Shown piece after piece: positions 46,343 through 54,547 of a stretch of DNA of 64,000 nt (its first letter is position 1; every line of letters starts with the position of its first letter). Origin of the DNA: Burkholderiaceae bacterium (GTDB lineage: Bacteria; Pseudomonadota; Gammaproteobacteria; Burkholderiales; Burkholderiaceae_E); NCBI GenBank assembly GCA_023954015.1, contig JAMLIS010000002.1, positions 310,001 through 374,000 of the forward strand, in the 5' to 3' direction. The notes under the pieces are model-generated. The model ran no database searches. It saw only the letters and a list, made by a program, of their open reading frames with translations, and was not told where the DNA came from. The position numbers were made by a program, and so were the translations under genes.

Positions 46343-47341
46343 ATGAGCCTTCCCCCGATTCTCTCCGAGCGCCTGCGACTGCCGGTCGTCGCCGCGCCGA
46401 TGTTCATCGTCTCGAATCCGGCGCTCGTGCTCGCGCAGTGCACCTCGGGCATCGTCGGTTCTTTCCCCGCGTTGAATGCGCGTCCCGCCGAGCTGCTCGA
46501 CGAATGGCTGGCGCAGCTCCGCGAGGCGCTGGCCGCACACGATGCGGCGCATCCCGATCGCCCCTCGGCGCCCTTCGCGGTCAACCAGATCGTGCACCGC
46601 TCGAACGACCGGCTCGGGCACGACCTCGAGCTGTGCGTGAAGCACCGCGTGCCGATCGTCATCACGTCGCTGGGCGCGCGCACCGACGTCAACGACGCCG
46701 TCCACTCGTACGGCGGCATCGTCCTGCACGACGTGATCAACGACACCTTCGCGCGCAAGGCGATCGAGAAAGGTGCCGACGGGCTGATCGCGGTTGCCGC
46801 TGGCGCCGGCGGACACGCGGGAGGCCATTCGCCCTTCGCGCTGGTGCAGGAGATTCGCGCCTGGTTCGACGGGCCACTGCTGCTGTCGGGCGCGATCGCC
46901 ACCGGGCGGGCGGTGCTCGCGGCGCAGGCGACCGGCGCGGACCTCGCCTACATCGGTTCGGCCTTCATCGCCACCGAGGAAGCGCGCGCCGACGCAGCCT
47001 ACAAGCAGGCGATCGTCGACAGCGGCGCGCAGGACATCGTCTACACGAACCTGTTCACCGGCGTGCTCGGCAACTACCTGAAGTCGTCGATCCGCAATGC
47101 CGGGCTCGATCCCGACAACCTGCCGAGCAGCGACCCGTCGAAGATGAACTTCGGCTCCGGCGAGAAGCCGAAGGCCTGGAAGACGATCTGGGGCTGCGGC
47201 CAGGGAATCGGCCCGGTGCGCGACGTCCGGCCGGCCGCCGAATACGTCGAGCGGCTCGCCGCCGAGTACGCCCAGGCATGGAACGAGATGCGAGCGCTCG
47301 ACGCACACTGGAATCGACCAGGAATACGCGCCCGCCGCTGA
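46343..47341 (+). CDS. Nitronate monooxygenase (NMO/2-nitropropane dioxygenase-like)
   Basis: A 332-residue FMN TIM-barrel protein. N-terminal LRLPVVAAPMFIVSNPALVLAQCTSG is the conserved PMxxxS-type entry. The FMN and substrate loop is GADGLIAVAAGAGGHAGGHSPFALV and the phosphate-binding loop is DGPLLLSGAIATGRAVLAAQATGADLAYIGSAFIATEEA. It oxidises alkyl nitronates such as propionate-3-nitronate without making free radicals; relatives also include enoyl reductases and quinone reductases. The start is preceded by GGAG. It stands alone between a divergent transporter and the polysaccharide-type genes. Confidence 0.88.
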   Translation: MSLPPILSERLRLPVVAAPMFIVSNPALVLAQCTSGIVGSFPALNARPAELLDEWLAQLREALAAHDAAHPDRPSAPFAVNQIVHRSNDRLGHDLELCVKHRVPIVITSLGARTDVNDAVHSYGGIVLHDVINDTFARKAIEKGADGLIAVAAGAGGHAGGHSPFALVQEIRAWFDGPLLLSGAIATGRAVLAAQATGADLAYIGSAFIATEEARADAAYKQAIVDSGAQDIVYTNLFTGVLGNYLKSSIRNAGLDPDNLPSSDPSKMNFGSGEKPKAWKTIWGCGQGIGPVRDVRPAAEYVERLAAEYAQAWNEMRALDAHWNRPGIRARR

Positions 47342-47464
47342 GCGTCCGAAACTCTTTCCGCGCCGCAACGGGCACGCCGCCTGCAAAGCGGCCGGCGCGC
47401 GGTTCTCCGTAGTCGAACGCCGAGTGGACCGCGCATCCACTGATTCGACGACGCGAAAGCCGCC

Positions 47465-49255
47465 TTGTATACGCTCGGGATCAACGCCGCCTATCACGAC
47501 AGCGCCGCCGCTCTGATCCACGACGGCGTGGTCGTCGCCGCCGCCGAGGAGGAGCGCTTCACGCGCATCAAGCACGGCAAGCGCCCGGTGCCGTTTTCCA
47601 CCTGGCAGCTTCCGTACGCGGCGATCGACTTCTGCCTGGCGACGGCGGGTATCGAACTGCGCGACGTCGATCGCATCGCCTATTCGTACGATCCGTCACT
47701 GCTGGACGTCGATGCGGTCGACGGGCAGCTCGTGCTGCCGCTGCAGCCTTCGGCGCACGCGCCCGCCGGCCAGGATCCGTGGCACCCGCTGTTCGTGGCG
47801 TCGGTCGTCAACGCGCCGCGCCAGCTTGCCGGCGGCGCGCCGCACCACCTGCAGCGCCGCTTTCGCGGTCTGCACTACGAAGACGTCGCCGCCCGCTGGG
47901 AGTTCGTCGAACACCACCTCGCGCACGAGGCCAGCGCCTTTCTCGCCGCGCCCTTCGAGCAATGCGCCGTTCTGACGATGGACGGCCGCGGCGAGCGCGC
48001 GACGACCAGCTTCGGCGCCTTCGACGGGCGCGACTACCAGCGACTGAGGCAGGTCGACCTGCCCGATTCGCTGGGCCTGCTCTACGAGGACGTCACGCGC
48101 CACCTCGGTTTCCTGCATTCGTCGGACGAGTACAAGGTGATGGCACTCGCCTCCTTCGGCCGCCCGACGCTGCTGGAAGCGTTTCGCGAGATCGTCCGCG
48201 TCGCCGCGGACGGGCGCTACACGGTGCGCCGCGAGCGGCTCGCCGACCTGCTCGGTGCGCCGCGCGAGCGCGGCGCGCCCTTCGAGGCGCGTCACCACGA
48301 CATCGCGCATTCGCTGCAGAAAGTGCTCGAGGAGACCGTTTTGCAGATGGTCGGCTGGCTGCGACGCGAGAGCGGCATGCGGCAGCTCGCGATGGCCGGC
48401 GGCGTCGCGCTGAACTGCGTGCTCAACGCACGCGTTCGCGACCGCAGTGCCTTCGACGAAGTGTGGGTGCAACCGGCCGCGGGCGACGCCGGCACGGCGC
48501 TGGGCGCCGCGCTGTGGGTCGACTACCGCGAGCGCGGCGGGGTGCGCAACTGGTCGATGCAGCACGCCTACCTCGGTCCGGAATACGACGACGCCGAAAT
48601 CGAGAACTTCCTGCGCTGGTCGAAGCTGCCGTACCACCGCCTCGACGACGTCGCGTCCACCGCCGCTGCGCTGCTCGCCGACGGCCTCGTGCTCGGCTGG
48701 TTCCAGGGACGCATGGAATTCGGCCCGCGCGCGCTCGGCGCGCGTTCGATCCTGGCCTCGCCGATCGACCCGACGATGCAGGCGCGGCTCAACGAGATCA
48801 AGGATCGCGAGGATTTCCGTCCGGTCGCGCCGGTGGTCGCCGAGGAACGTGCCGCGCATTGGTTCGCACGCGAAGCCCGCCGAATCGAACCCGCGACGCC
48901 GCTGCATTCGCCGTTCATGCTCTTCGTCTACGACGTGCCGCCCGAGCAGGCAGGTCGGATCCCGGCGGTGACGCACTTCGACGGCACCGCTCGCGTGCAG
49001 ACCGTGAACGCACGGCAGAACGCGCTGCTGCACCGGCTGCTGGTGGCCTTCGAACAGCGCACCGGCGTGCCCGTGTTGATCAACACGTCGTTCAACACGC
49101 GCGGCGAACCGATCGTCTGTTCGCCGCGCGACGCCGTCGAATGTTTCTGGACCTCGCCGCTCGATGCACTCGTGATCGGCTCGTTCCTGCTGAGCAAGGC
49201 GTCCGGCGGGGCTGCGCAGCGGGCCGGCACCGGATCGCAGCGAGGCGAATCATGA
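47465..49255 (+). CDS. Carbamoyltransferase (NodU/CmcH family)
   Basis: A 596-residue enzyme transferring carbamoyl from carbamoyl phosphate to a hydroxyl of a sugar or antibiotic through a carbamoyl-adenylate. The TTG at 47465 is the only start that keeps the conserved YTLGINAAYHDSAAALIHDG, and no ATG or GTG is available there. Further motifs are AAAEEERFTRIKHGKRP, EHHLAHEASAFLAAPFE (metal-binding His residues), LAMAGGVALNCVLNARV and the carbamoyltransferase domain GWFQGRMEFGPRALGARSILASP. C-terminal INTSFNTRGEPIVCSPRDA is intact. It overlaps the glycosyltransferase gene (ATGA). Together they suggest a carbamoylated glycan or glycolipid. Confidence 0.92.
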   Translation: MYTLGINAAYHDSAAALIHDGVVVAAAEEERFTRIKHGKRPVPFSTWQLPYAAIDFCLATAGIELRDVDRIAYSYDPSLLDVDAVDGQLVLPLQPSAHAPAGQDPWHPLFVASVVNAPRQLAGGAPHHLQRRFRGLHYEDVAARWEFVEHHLAHEASAFLAAPFEQCAVLTMDGRGERATTSFGAFDGRDYQRLRQVDLPDSLGLLYEDVTRHLGFLHSSDEYKVMALASFGRPTLLEAFREIVRVAADGRYTVRRERLADLLGAPRERGAPFEARHHDIAHSLQKVLEETVLQMVGWLRRESGMRQLAMAGGVALNCVLNARVRDRSAFDEVWVQPAAGDAGTALGAALWVDYRERGGVRNWSMQHAYLGPEYDDAEIENFLRWSKLPYHRLDDVASTAAALLADGLVLGWFQGRMEFGPRALGARSILASPIDPTMQARLNEIKDREDFRPVAPVVAEERAAHWFAREARRIEPATPLHSPFMLFVYDVPPEQAGRIPAVTHFDGTARVQTVNARQNALLHRLLVAFEQRTGVPVLINTSFNTRGEPIVCSPRDAVECFWTSPLDALVIGSFLLSKASGGAAQRAGTGSQRGES

Positions 49256-50220
49256 GCGTTCTCGTCTCGGTCGTCGTTCCCACCTGGCGGCGTCCGGCGC
49301 TGCTCGCGCGCTGCCTCGAAGCGCTGCTCGCGCAGGCGCTGCAACCGGCGCTCTACGAGATCGTCGTCGCGGACGACGCGCCCGAGGAAGCCGTACGCGA
49401 ACTGGTCGAGCAACTGCGCACGCGGGCGCGCTGCGGACTGCGCTACGTCGCCGTGCGCGCGACGCAGGGTGCCGCCGGCGCCCGCAACGCCGGCTGGCGC
49501 GCGGCCTGCGGGGAGATCATCGCCTTCACCGACGACGATACGGTTCCCGATGGCGGCTGGCTGCTCGCGGGCCTTCGCGCGTTCGCCGGCGGAGCGTGCG
49601 CAGTTACCGGACGGATCGAGATGCCGCTGCCGGCGCGTCCCACCGATTACGAGAAGGACGCGGCGGGCCTGACGCGCGCCGAGTTCGTCACGGCCAACTG
49701 CTTCGTTCGACGCGACGTGCTCGCGCGCATCGGCGGCTTCGACGAGCGCTTCACCTCCGCCTGGCGCGAGGACTCCGATCTGCATTTCCGGCTGCTCGAA
49801 GCCGGCTGTCGCATCGAGCACGCGCCCGACGCGCTCGTCGTGCATCCGGTGCGCGAAGCCGCTTTCGGCGTGAGCCTTGGCCAGCAACGCAAGGTCCTGT
49901 TCGATGCGCTCCTGTACCGCAAGCACCCGCGCCTGTACCGGCAACGCATCCGTCGCATTCCGCCGATCGACTACTACGTTTCCGCTGCGTCGGTGCTCGT
50001 CGCCGCATCTGCCGCCGCGGCAGGTCGCCCGCGCGCTGCGCTGGTCGCACTCGTGCCGTGGCTGCTCGTGACGCTTCACCTCACTTTCCGGCGGCTTCAG
50101 GGCACCACCCGTTCGCCGCTTCACGTGGCCGAAATGGCGCTCACGTCGGCGACGATCCCCCTCGCCTCGGTGTTCTGGCGAAGCGTCGCGTCGGTGCGCC
50201 ACCGCGTGCTGTTCCTGTGA
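49252..50220 (+). CDS. Family 2 glycosyltransferase
   Basis: A 322-residue GT-A fold transferase. It opens with [24 protein letters not shown]. The nucleotide-sugar Asp pair is at 41-42 (VVADDAPEE) and the metal-binding DDD at 94-96 ([14 protein letters not shown]). The acceptor-side motif is [27 protein letters not shown]-terminal hydrophobic region ([18 protein letters not shown] and [18 protein letters not shown]) and a last hydrophobic stretch suggest membrane attachment. Donor and acceptor are unknown. It is coupled to the carbamoyltransferase and lies 19 bp before the UXS-like gene, which could supply UDP-xylose or a related donor. Confidence 0.9.
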   Translation: MSVLVSVVVPTWRRPALLARCLEALLAQALQPALYEIVVADDAPEEAVRELVEQLRTRARCGLRYVAVRATQGAAGARNAGWRAACGEIIAFTDDDTVPDGGWLLAGLRAFAGGACAVTGRIEMPLPARPTDYEKDAAGLTRAEFVTANCFVRRDVLARIGGFDERFTSAWREDSDLHFRLLEAGCRIEHAPDALVVHPVREAAFGVSLGQQRKVLFDALLYRKHPRLYRQRIRRIPPIDYYVSAASVLVAASAAAAGRPRAALVALVPWLLVTLHLTFRRLQGTTRSPLHVAEMALTSATIPLASVFWRSVASVRHRVLFL

Positions 50221-50239
50221 CGTACCGGCGGAGGCGGCA

Positions 50240-51283
50240 ATGGGAATCGACGGAGCACGAAATGCGCGGACCGCGGGCGAGACGAAGAGCCGCCAGCGCC
50301 GGGTACTGGTCGCCGGCGGCGCGGGGCTGATCGGCTCGCACGTCTGCGCACGCCTGCTCGACGCCGGTCATCGCGTGCTGTGCGTCGACAACTTCCGCAC
50401 CGGCTCGCGGGCGAACGTGCGCCCGCTTCTCGCCAACCGGCGCTTCACCGTCGTCGAGCACGACGTCGTCGAACCGTTGCAGCTCGAATGCGACCTGATC
50501 CTGAACTTCGCCTGCCCCGCCTCGCCGCGCCATTACCAGCTCGATCCGGTCTACACGGCGAAGGTCAACGTGCTGGGCGCGCTGAACCTGCTCGAGCTCG
50601 CGCATCGGCTGCGCGTGCCGATCCTGCAGGCGTCGACCAGCGAAGTCTACGGCGATCCCGCAGTGCATCCGCAGACGGAAAGCTACTGGGGCCACGTGAA
50701 CCCGATCGGCCCGCGTGCCTGCTACGACGAAGGCAAGCGCTGCGCCGAGACGCTGTTCATGGACTTCCATCGCCAGTACGGAATGCCGGTCAAGATCGCG
50801 CGCATCTTCAACACCTACGGACCGCACATGCATCCGGACGACGGGCGCGTCGTCTCGAACTTCATCGTGCAGGCCCTCGGCGGCGATCCGATCACGCTGT
50901 ACGGCGACGGCACGCAGACGCGTTCGTTCTGCTACGTCGACGACACGGTGGCCGCGCTGCTTCGCCTGGCCGAATCGCCGCCCTCGCTCACCGGGCCGAT
51001 CAACATCGGAAACGCCACCGAGACGCGGATGATCGAGCTCGCGCGCCTCGTGCTCGACCTCACCGGCTCGTCGTCGCCGATCGTCTTCGAGCCGCTGCCG
51101 GTGGACGACCCGGTGCAGCGCCGGCCCGACCTGTCACGCGCGCGCAGCGAGCTCGGCTGGCAGCCGGACGTGCCGCTGCGCGCCGGACTTGCGCGTACGA
51201 TCGAGTACTTCGACCGACTGCTCAACGGAACGGCCCTGCCCGCTCCCGCCGCCCGTTCGCGCAGCGCACGCACCTCGGCCTGA
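50240..51283 (+). CDS. UDP-glucuronate decarboxylase-like SDR (UXS family)
   Basis: A 347-residue extended short-chain dehydrogenase. The NAD motif is GGAGLIGSH (26-34), the catalytic set is Thr133/Ser134 in [10 protein letters not shown], and Tyr162 and Lys166 in CYDEGKR. The segments [43 protein letters not shown] and [26 protein letters not shown] are those of UDP-glucuronate decarboxylase, which makes UDP-xylose. Related SDRs (epimerases, 4,6-dehydratases) have different loops. A 20-residue basic N-terminal leader precedes the fold. It probably supplies the sugar donor to the preceding glycosyltransferase. Confidence 0.88.
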   Translation: MGIDGARNARTAGETKSRQRRVLVAGGAGLIGSHVCARLLDAGHRVLCVDNFRTGSRANVRPLLANRRFTVVEHDVVEPLQLECDLILNFACPASPRHYQLDPVYTAKVNVLGALNLLELAHRLRVPILQASTSEVYGDPAVHPQTESYWGHVNPIGPRACYDEGKRCAETLFMDFHRQYGMPVKIARIFNTYGPHMHPDDGRVVSNFIVQALGGDPITLYGDGTQTRSFCYVDDTVAALLRLAESPPSLTGPINIGNATETRMIELARLVLDLTGSSSPIVFEPLPVDDPVQRRPDLSRARSELGWQPDVPLRAGLARTIEYFDRLLNGTALPAPAARSRSARTSA

Positions 51284-51302
51284 AGGAACGAACGGAACTC
51301 CC

Positions 51303-52454
51303 GTGCCCCGAAACGACCCCGGACCGCTCGCCCCGACCCTCGCCACCGCCCTCGCGGCCTTCGGAACGGCATTCGCGGCCGCGAGGCTGTGGAAGCAGCG
51401 GCCGCCGGAGCCGGTCCCGCTCGGTCACGTGGCACGCGCCGCCGGTCTCGCGCTCGGCGGCGTGGCGATCCCCGGTGAATCCGCGCGCCAGCGGCGCAGC
51501 AGGGAGGCGCATCGCCAGGAGTTGGAGCAGGCGCAGGTGCAGGCCGCATCGGAACCGCCGCGCGGACTGCGCGGCTTCTACCGCCTGTTCGTCGATGCGG
51601 TGTCCTCGTGGAGCGAAGACTACGCGCCGAGCATGGGGGCGGCCCTGTCGTACTACACGCTGTTCTCGCTTGCCCCGCTGCTGCTGATCGTCATCTCGGT
51701 GGCGGGGCTGGTGTTCGGCGAAGAGGCCGCGCGCGGCGAACTGTTCGAACAACTGCGGGGAATGCTCGGCAACGAAGGGGCCGCCACCGTCGAGAAACTG
51801 CTCGCGAGCGTGCAGGTCAGCGGCAAGGGACCGCTGGCAAGCACGATCGGCATCGCGCTGCTGGCCGTCGGCGCCACCACGGTCTTCGCCGAATTGCAGA
51901 GCGATCTCGACCGCATCTGGCGCAGCCCGCGCGACCAGTCGTCGGGAATCGGCGCGCTCGTTCGCAAGCGGCTGCTGTCGTTCGGCCTGATCCTGGCGCT
52001 CGGCTTCCTGTTGATCGTCTCGCTCGTGGCCAGCGCCGCGATCGCGGCGCTGGGCAAGTGGTGGGCGCCGGTGTTCGGCGACTGGGAAGGGCTCGCACAG
52101 GTCATCAACATGGTCGTGAGCTTCGGACTGCTCACCGCGATCTTCACGCTGATCTACCGGCTGATGCCCAGCGTCGACATCGCGTGGCGCGACGTCCTGC
52201 TCGGCTCGGCGGTGACGGCGCTGCTCTTCACGATCGGCAAGTCGCTGATCGGCCTGTACATCGGAACGAGCGGCGTCGGCTCGGGCTTCGGCGCCGCCGG
52301 CTCGATCGTCGTCGTGATGGTCTGGGTCTACTACTCGGCCCAGATCTTCCTGCTCGGCGCGGAATTCACGTGGGTGTACGCAGGTCGATACGGATCGCGG
52401 AAGAAGCAGGCGCCACAGCTTGCGGGAACCGATTCCGACCGATCGCGAACATGA
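51303..52454 (+). CDS. YihY/UPF0761 family membrane protein
   Basis: A 383-residue inner-membrane protein starting at the GTG at 51303. About 85 residues of non-conserved, partly charged sequence precede the YihY core, which starts FYRLFVDAVSSWSEDYAPSMGAALSYYTLFSLAPLLLIVISVAGLVFG. Six helices follow, with LDRIWRSPR and GLYIGTSGVGSGFGAAGSIVVVMVWVYYSAQIFLLGAEFTWVYA at the end, all family hallmarks. Older annotation as ribonuclease BN is not supported for this family. The role is unknown. It lies 19 bp after the SDR gene. Confidence 0.88.
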   Translation: MPRNDPGPLAPTLATALAAFGTAFAAARLWKQRPPEPVPLGHVARAAGLALGGVAIPGESARQRRSREAHRQELEQAQVQAASEPPRGLRGFYRLFVDAVSSWSEDYAPSMGAALSYYTLFSLAPLLLIVISVAGLVFGEEAARGELFEQLRGMLGNEGAATVEKLLASVQVSGKGPLASTIGIALLAVGATTVFAELQSDLDRIWRSPRDQSSGIGALVRKRLLSFGLILALGFLLIVSLVASAAIAALGKWWAPVFGDWEGLAQVINMVVSFGLLTAIFTLIYRLMPSVDIAWRDVLLGSAVTALLFTIGKSLIGLYIGTSGVGSGFGAAGSIVVVMVWVYYSAQIFLLGAEFTWVYAGRYGSRKKQAPQLAGTDSDRSRT

Positions 52455-52472
52455 ACTGCCGAAGGAGATCCG

Positions 52473-53066
52473 ATGGCTCATCTCGATCCGTTGCCACTGG
52501 AAGAAGTCGCCGAAGCCGACATCCTCGATCGATTCGAGCATTACCGGAAAACCCGCGGCTTCACCCCCAACAGCATCATGACGATGGCGCGCCGCCCGAA
52601 CATCGTGCGCGCCTTCATGGCACTGAACCAGGCCGTCCTGTACGAAGGCACCGTTCCGGTCGAGACGAAAATGCTGGTCAGCCTGGCATCGAGCTACGCC
52701 GCGGGTTGCCGCTATTGCCAGTCGCACATGGCCAACCTGTCCAGCATCTACCAGGCGTCGGACGAGAAGATCGCCGCGCTGTGGAATTTCGAGAAGAGCG
52801 ACCTCTTCGACGCTGCCGAGCGCGCCGCGCTTTCCGTTGCGTTCAAGGCCGGCGCGTCGCCGAACGAAACGACTGCCTCGGACTTCGACGAACTGAAGAA
52901 ACACTACGACGACGGACAGATCGTCGAGATCGTCGCCACGATCTCGCTGTTCGGCTACCTGAATCGGTGGAACGACACGATGGCGACGGCGTTGGAACCA
53001 CTGCCCGCGCAGGTTGCCCAGCGAAGCATCGGTCCGGTCGGCTGGACGCGGGGCAAGCACGGCTGA
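52473..53066 (+). CDS. Carboxymuconolactone decarboxylase/AhpD-like protein
   Basis: A 197-residue all-helical protein with the AhpD-type redox motif SSYAAGCRYCQSHMANLS: Cys79, Cys82 and His85. That CxxC-xx-H arrangement marks peroxidase-associated AhpD-like disulfide reductases rather than true carboxymuconolactone decarboxylase. C-terminal FGYLNRWNDTMATALE is common in this subgroup. The start has GAAGGAG upstream at a good distance. No ahpC is adjacent; it may work as a stand-alone alkylhydroperoxidase. It lies 18 bp after the YihY gene. Confidence 0.87.
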   Translation: MAHLDPLPLEEVAEADILDRFEHYRKTRGFTPNSIMTMARRPNIVRAFMALNQAVLYEGTVPVETKMLVSLASSYAAGCRYCQSHMANLSSIYQASDEKIAALWNFEKSDLFDAAERAALSVAFKAGASPNETTASDFDELKKHYDDGQIVEIVATISLFGYLNRWNDTMATALEPLPAQVAQRSIGPVGWTRGKHG

Positions 53067-53180
53067 AGGCACCCCTGGAATCGCCGGGCGTTACGACTGC
53101 TTACACCCGTTACACCTGAGCGCCTGTGCGGCGCGCCGAGCCCGCGCTATCGTGATCGGACCTCGACAACGGAGCCGATC

Positions 53181-53501
53181 ATGCTCGCCAGACTCGCCGT
53201 AAGCGTCGTTCTCGCCACCGCAGCTGCCGGCGCTTTCGCGCAGGCGCACACGCCCCGCATCGACCAGCGGCAATCCAACCAGGAACGCCGTATCGACCAG
53301 GGCGTGCAATCCGGTGCGCTCACCGCGCGCGAAGCAGGCCGACTCGACGCCGGACAGGAGCGCGTCGAGCGCATGGAAGATCGAGCAAAGGCCGACGGCG
53401 TCGTCACCCGACGCGAACGCGCAAAGCTGACCGGGACGCAGAACGTGCAAAGCAGGCGAATCTGGAAGCAGAAGCACGACCGCCAGCACGCGCGACGGTG
53501 A
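53181..53501 (+). CDS. Small secreted charged protein, unknown function
   Basis: A 106-residue protein with a clear signal peptide ([20 protein letters not shown], cleavage before QAH). The mature part is very hydrophilic and rich in Arg, Gln and Glu. It contains an imperfect internal repeat: QSNQERRIDQGVQSGALTAREAGRLD and VERMEDRAKADGVVTRRERAKLT, helical segments separated by G-x-LT or G-VVT turns. I recall similar short periplasmic proteins in Burkholderiales annotated as hypothetical. A start at 53181 is set by the signal peptide. A hairpin (53567-53593) lies downstream. Confidence 0.75.
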   Translation: MLARLAVSVVLATAAAGAFAQAHTPRIDQRQSNQERRIDQGVQSGALTAREAGRLDAGQERVERMEDRAKADGVVTRRERAKLTGTQNVQSRRIWKQKHDRQHARR

Positions 53502-53593
53502 GGACGAGGCGGTTTCGTTACGATCGCCGGCCGTCCTGCCTGGGCGGGGAATAACGCCGACAGGCCCGGGAAGCGGACGGCTTCGGCTTCCCC

Positions 53594-53641
53594 GGGGGGG
53601 GGGGGGGGGGGGGGCGGGGGGGGGGGCGGCGCCCCCCCCCC
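53594..53641. repeat. Long poly-G/poly-C homopolymer tract
   Basis: A run of 21 G (53594-53614), one C, then 11 G (53616-53626), CGGCG, and 10 C (53632-53641). The second G-run can pair with the C-run in a very strong stem. Such a tract could form a G-quadruplex or be slippage-prone, but it also matches a known artefact of sequencing or assembly at difficult sites. Confidence 0.8.
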
Positions 53642-53697
53642 ATCAGCGTTACTCTCGAGGAACCCGCATTCCATCACCGGCTACGTCGGCGGCCCAT

Positions 53698-53770
53698 GGC
53701 CGGCCGCCCTCTGGCCGGCCGCCCTCTGGCCTGCCGCCCTCTGGCCTGCCGCCCTCTGGCCTGCCGCGGC
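53698..53770. repeat. 15-bp tandem repeat, nearly five copies
   Basis: Units GGCCGGCCGCCCTCT (53698-53712, 53713-53727) and GGCCTGCCGCCCTCT (53728-53742, 53743-53757), then a partial copy ending in CCGCGGCCGGCCGCC. The array sits 30 bp upstream of the GntR promoter. Confidence 0.85.
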
Positions 53771-53796
53771 CGGCCGCCCCGGTTGGTTGTCTCCTC

Positions 53797-53825
53797 TTTA
53801 CACACCCGAAACCAATGTATACAGT
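53797..53825 (+). promoter_or_regulatory. Promoter and candidate GntR operator of the mutase operon
   Basis: TTTACA (53797-53802) lies 17 bp before TACAGT (53820-53825), a good sigma-70 pair for this genome. The perfect palindrome TGTATACA (53816-53823) overlaps the -10 and has the form of operators bound by FCD-type GntR proteins. The GTG start follows 38 bp later. Confidence 0.5.
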
Positions 53826-53863
53826 ATCCCGTCGACGCCGACCCGCTGCCGTAGGCGAACCTC

Positions 53864-54547
53864 GTGGTCCCCTCCCTCGCCCCTGTCGAACGCGCTCCCG
53901 CCCTGGCCGACCAGGTCTACGCGGCGTTGCGCGCGCAGCTGCGTAGCGGGGCGATCGCCGCCGGCCTGCCGCTGCAGGAAGTCCAGCTCGCGCAGAAGCT
54001 CGGCGTCTCGCGCACGCCGGTGCGCGAAGCGCTCACGCGCCTGGCCAGCGAAGGCCTGCTCGTGCTCGCCGGGCGCAGTTTCGCGGTGCCCGCACTGACG
54101 ATCGACGACGCCGAGGACATCTACGAAGTCCGCTTCCTGCTCGAGACGGCCGCGATGCGGCGCATCGCGGCGCGCTGCGTCGACGACACCGTGCGCGCGC
54201 CCATCGAGGAAGCACTCGCCGCCGCCACGCGCGCGAACACGGCGGGCGACGTGCGCGGTTTTCGCGAGGCGCATGCGCGCTTTCGCGCCGCGTGCCTGGC
54301 ACTGGTGCCCAACCGCCGGCTCGTGCGCGTCATCGAGCAATACGGCGACCACATGCAGCACATCGGCGCGATCACGCTCGACGACGCGCGGATCCGCAGG
54401 ATCGTGCTCGACGGCCTGGTCGGGGTTACCGAGGCGCTGCGCGCCGGCGATGCCGAGGCGGCCGCCGAGGCGATGCACCACCACCTTACGCACGCGCGGC
54501 ACGCCTTCATCGTCGCGATCGGACTGCAGGAAAAGGAAACCACATGA
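53864..54547 (+). CDS. GntR family (FCD domain) transcriptional regulator
   Basis: A 227-residue regulator from the GTG at 53864. The winged helix lies at about residues 14-72 (ADQVYAALRAQLRSGAIAAG, then LAQKLGVSRTPVREALTRLASEGLLVL). The FCD effector domain follows, with the metal-binding pattern typical of the FadR/VanR group: Asp-type RFLLETAAMRRIAARC, HARFRAACLAL, and His residues in EAMHHHLTHARHAF. Its stop overlaps the thiolase start (ATGA), so it is the first gene of the operon it presumably controls. A substrate acid or its CoA-pathway intermediate would be the usual effector. Confidence 0.9.
   Translation: MVPSLAPVERAPALADQVYAALRAQLRSGAIAAGLPLQEVQLAQKLGVSRTPVREALTRLASEGLLVLAGRSFAVPALTIDDAEDIYEVRFLLETAAMRRIAARCVDDTVRAPIEEALAAATRANTAGDVRGFREAHARFRAACLALVPNRRLVRVIEQYGDHMQHIGAITLDDARIRRIVLDGLVGVTEALRAGDAEAAAEAMHHHLTHARHAFIVAIGLQEKETT

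Larger units (their letters stand above)
53502..53863. other. Non-coding gap with hairpin, poly-G, 15-bp repeats and a promoter
   Basis: No gene is supported in these 362 bases. They hold a stem-loop at 53567-53593 (GGGAAGC/GCTTCCC), a homopolymer tract, a 15-bp array and a promoter/operator for the GntR operon, each listed separately. The open frame reading poly-proline across the G-tract is a homopolymer artefact. Confidence 0.75.

Noticed and set aside
51303..52454. Ribonuclease BN
   Set aside because: The old name for YihY-type proteins is not supported; there is no nuclease motif and the protein is a six-helix membrane protein.
53147..53677. Minus-strand frame with a poly-proline run
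   Set aside because: The proline run is only the translation of the poly-G tract, and the rest is antisense to the small secreted protein gene.
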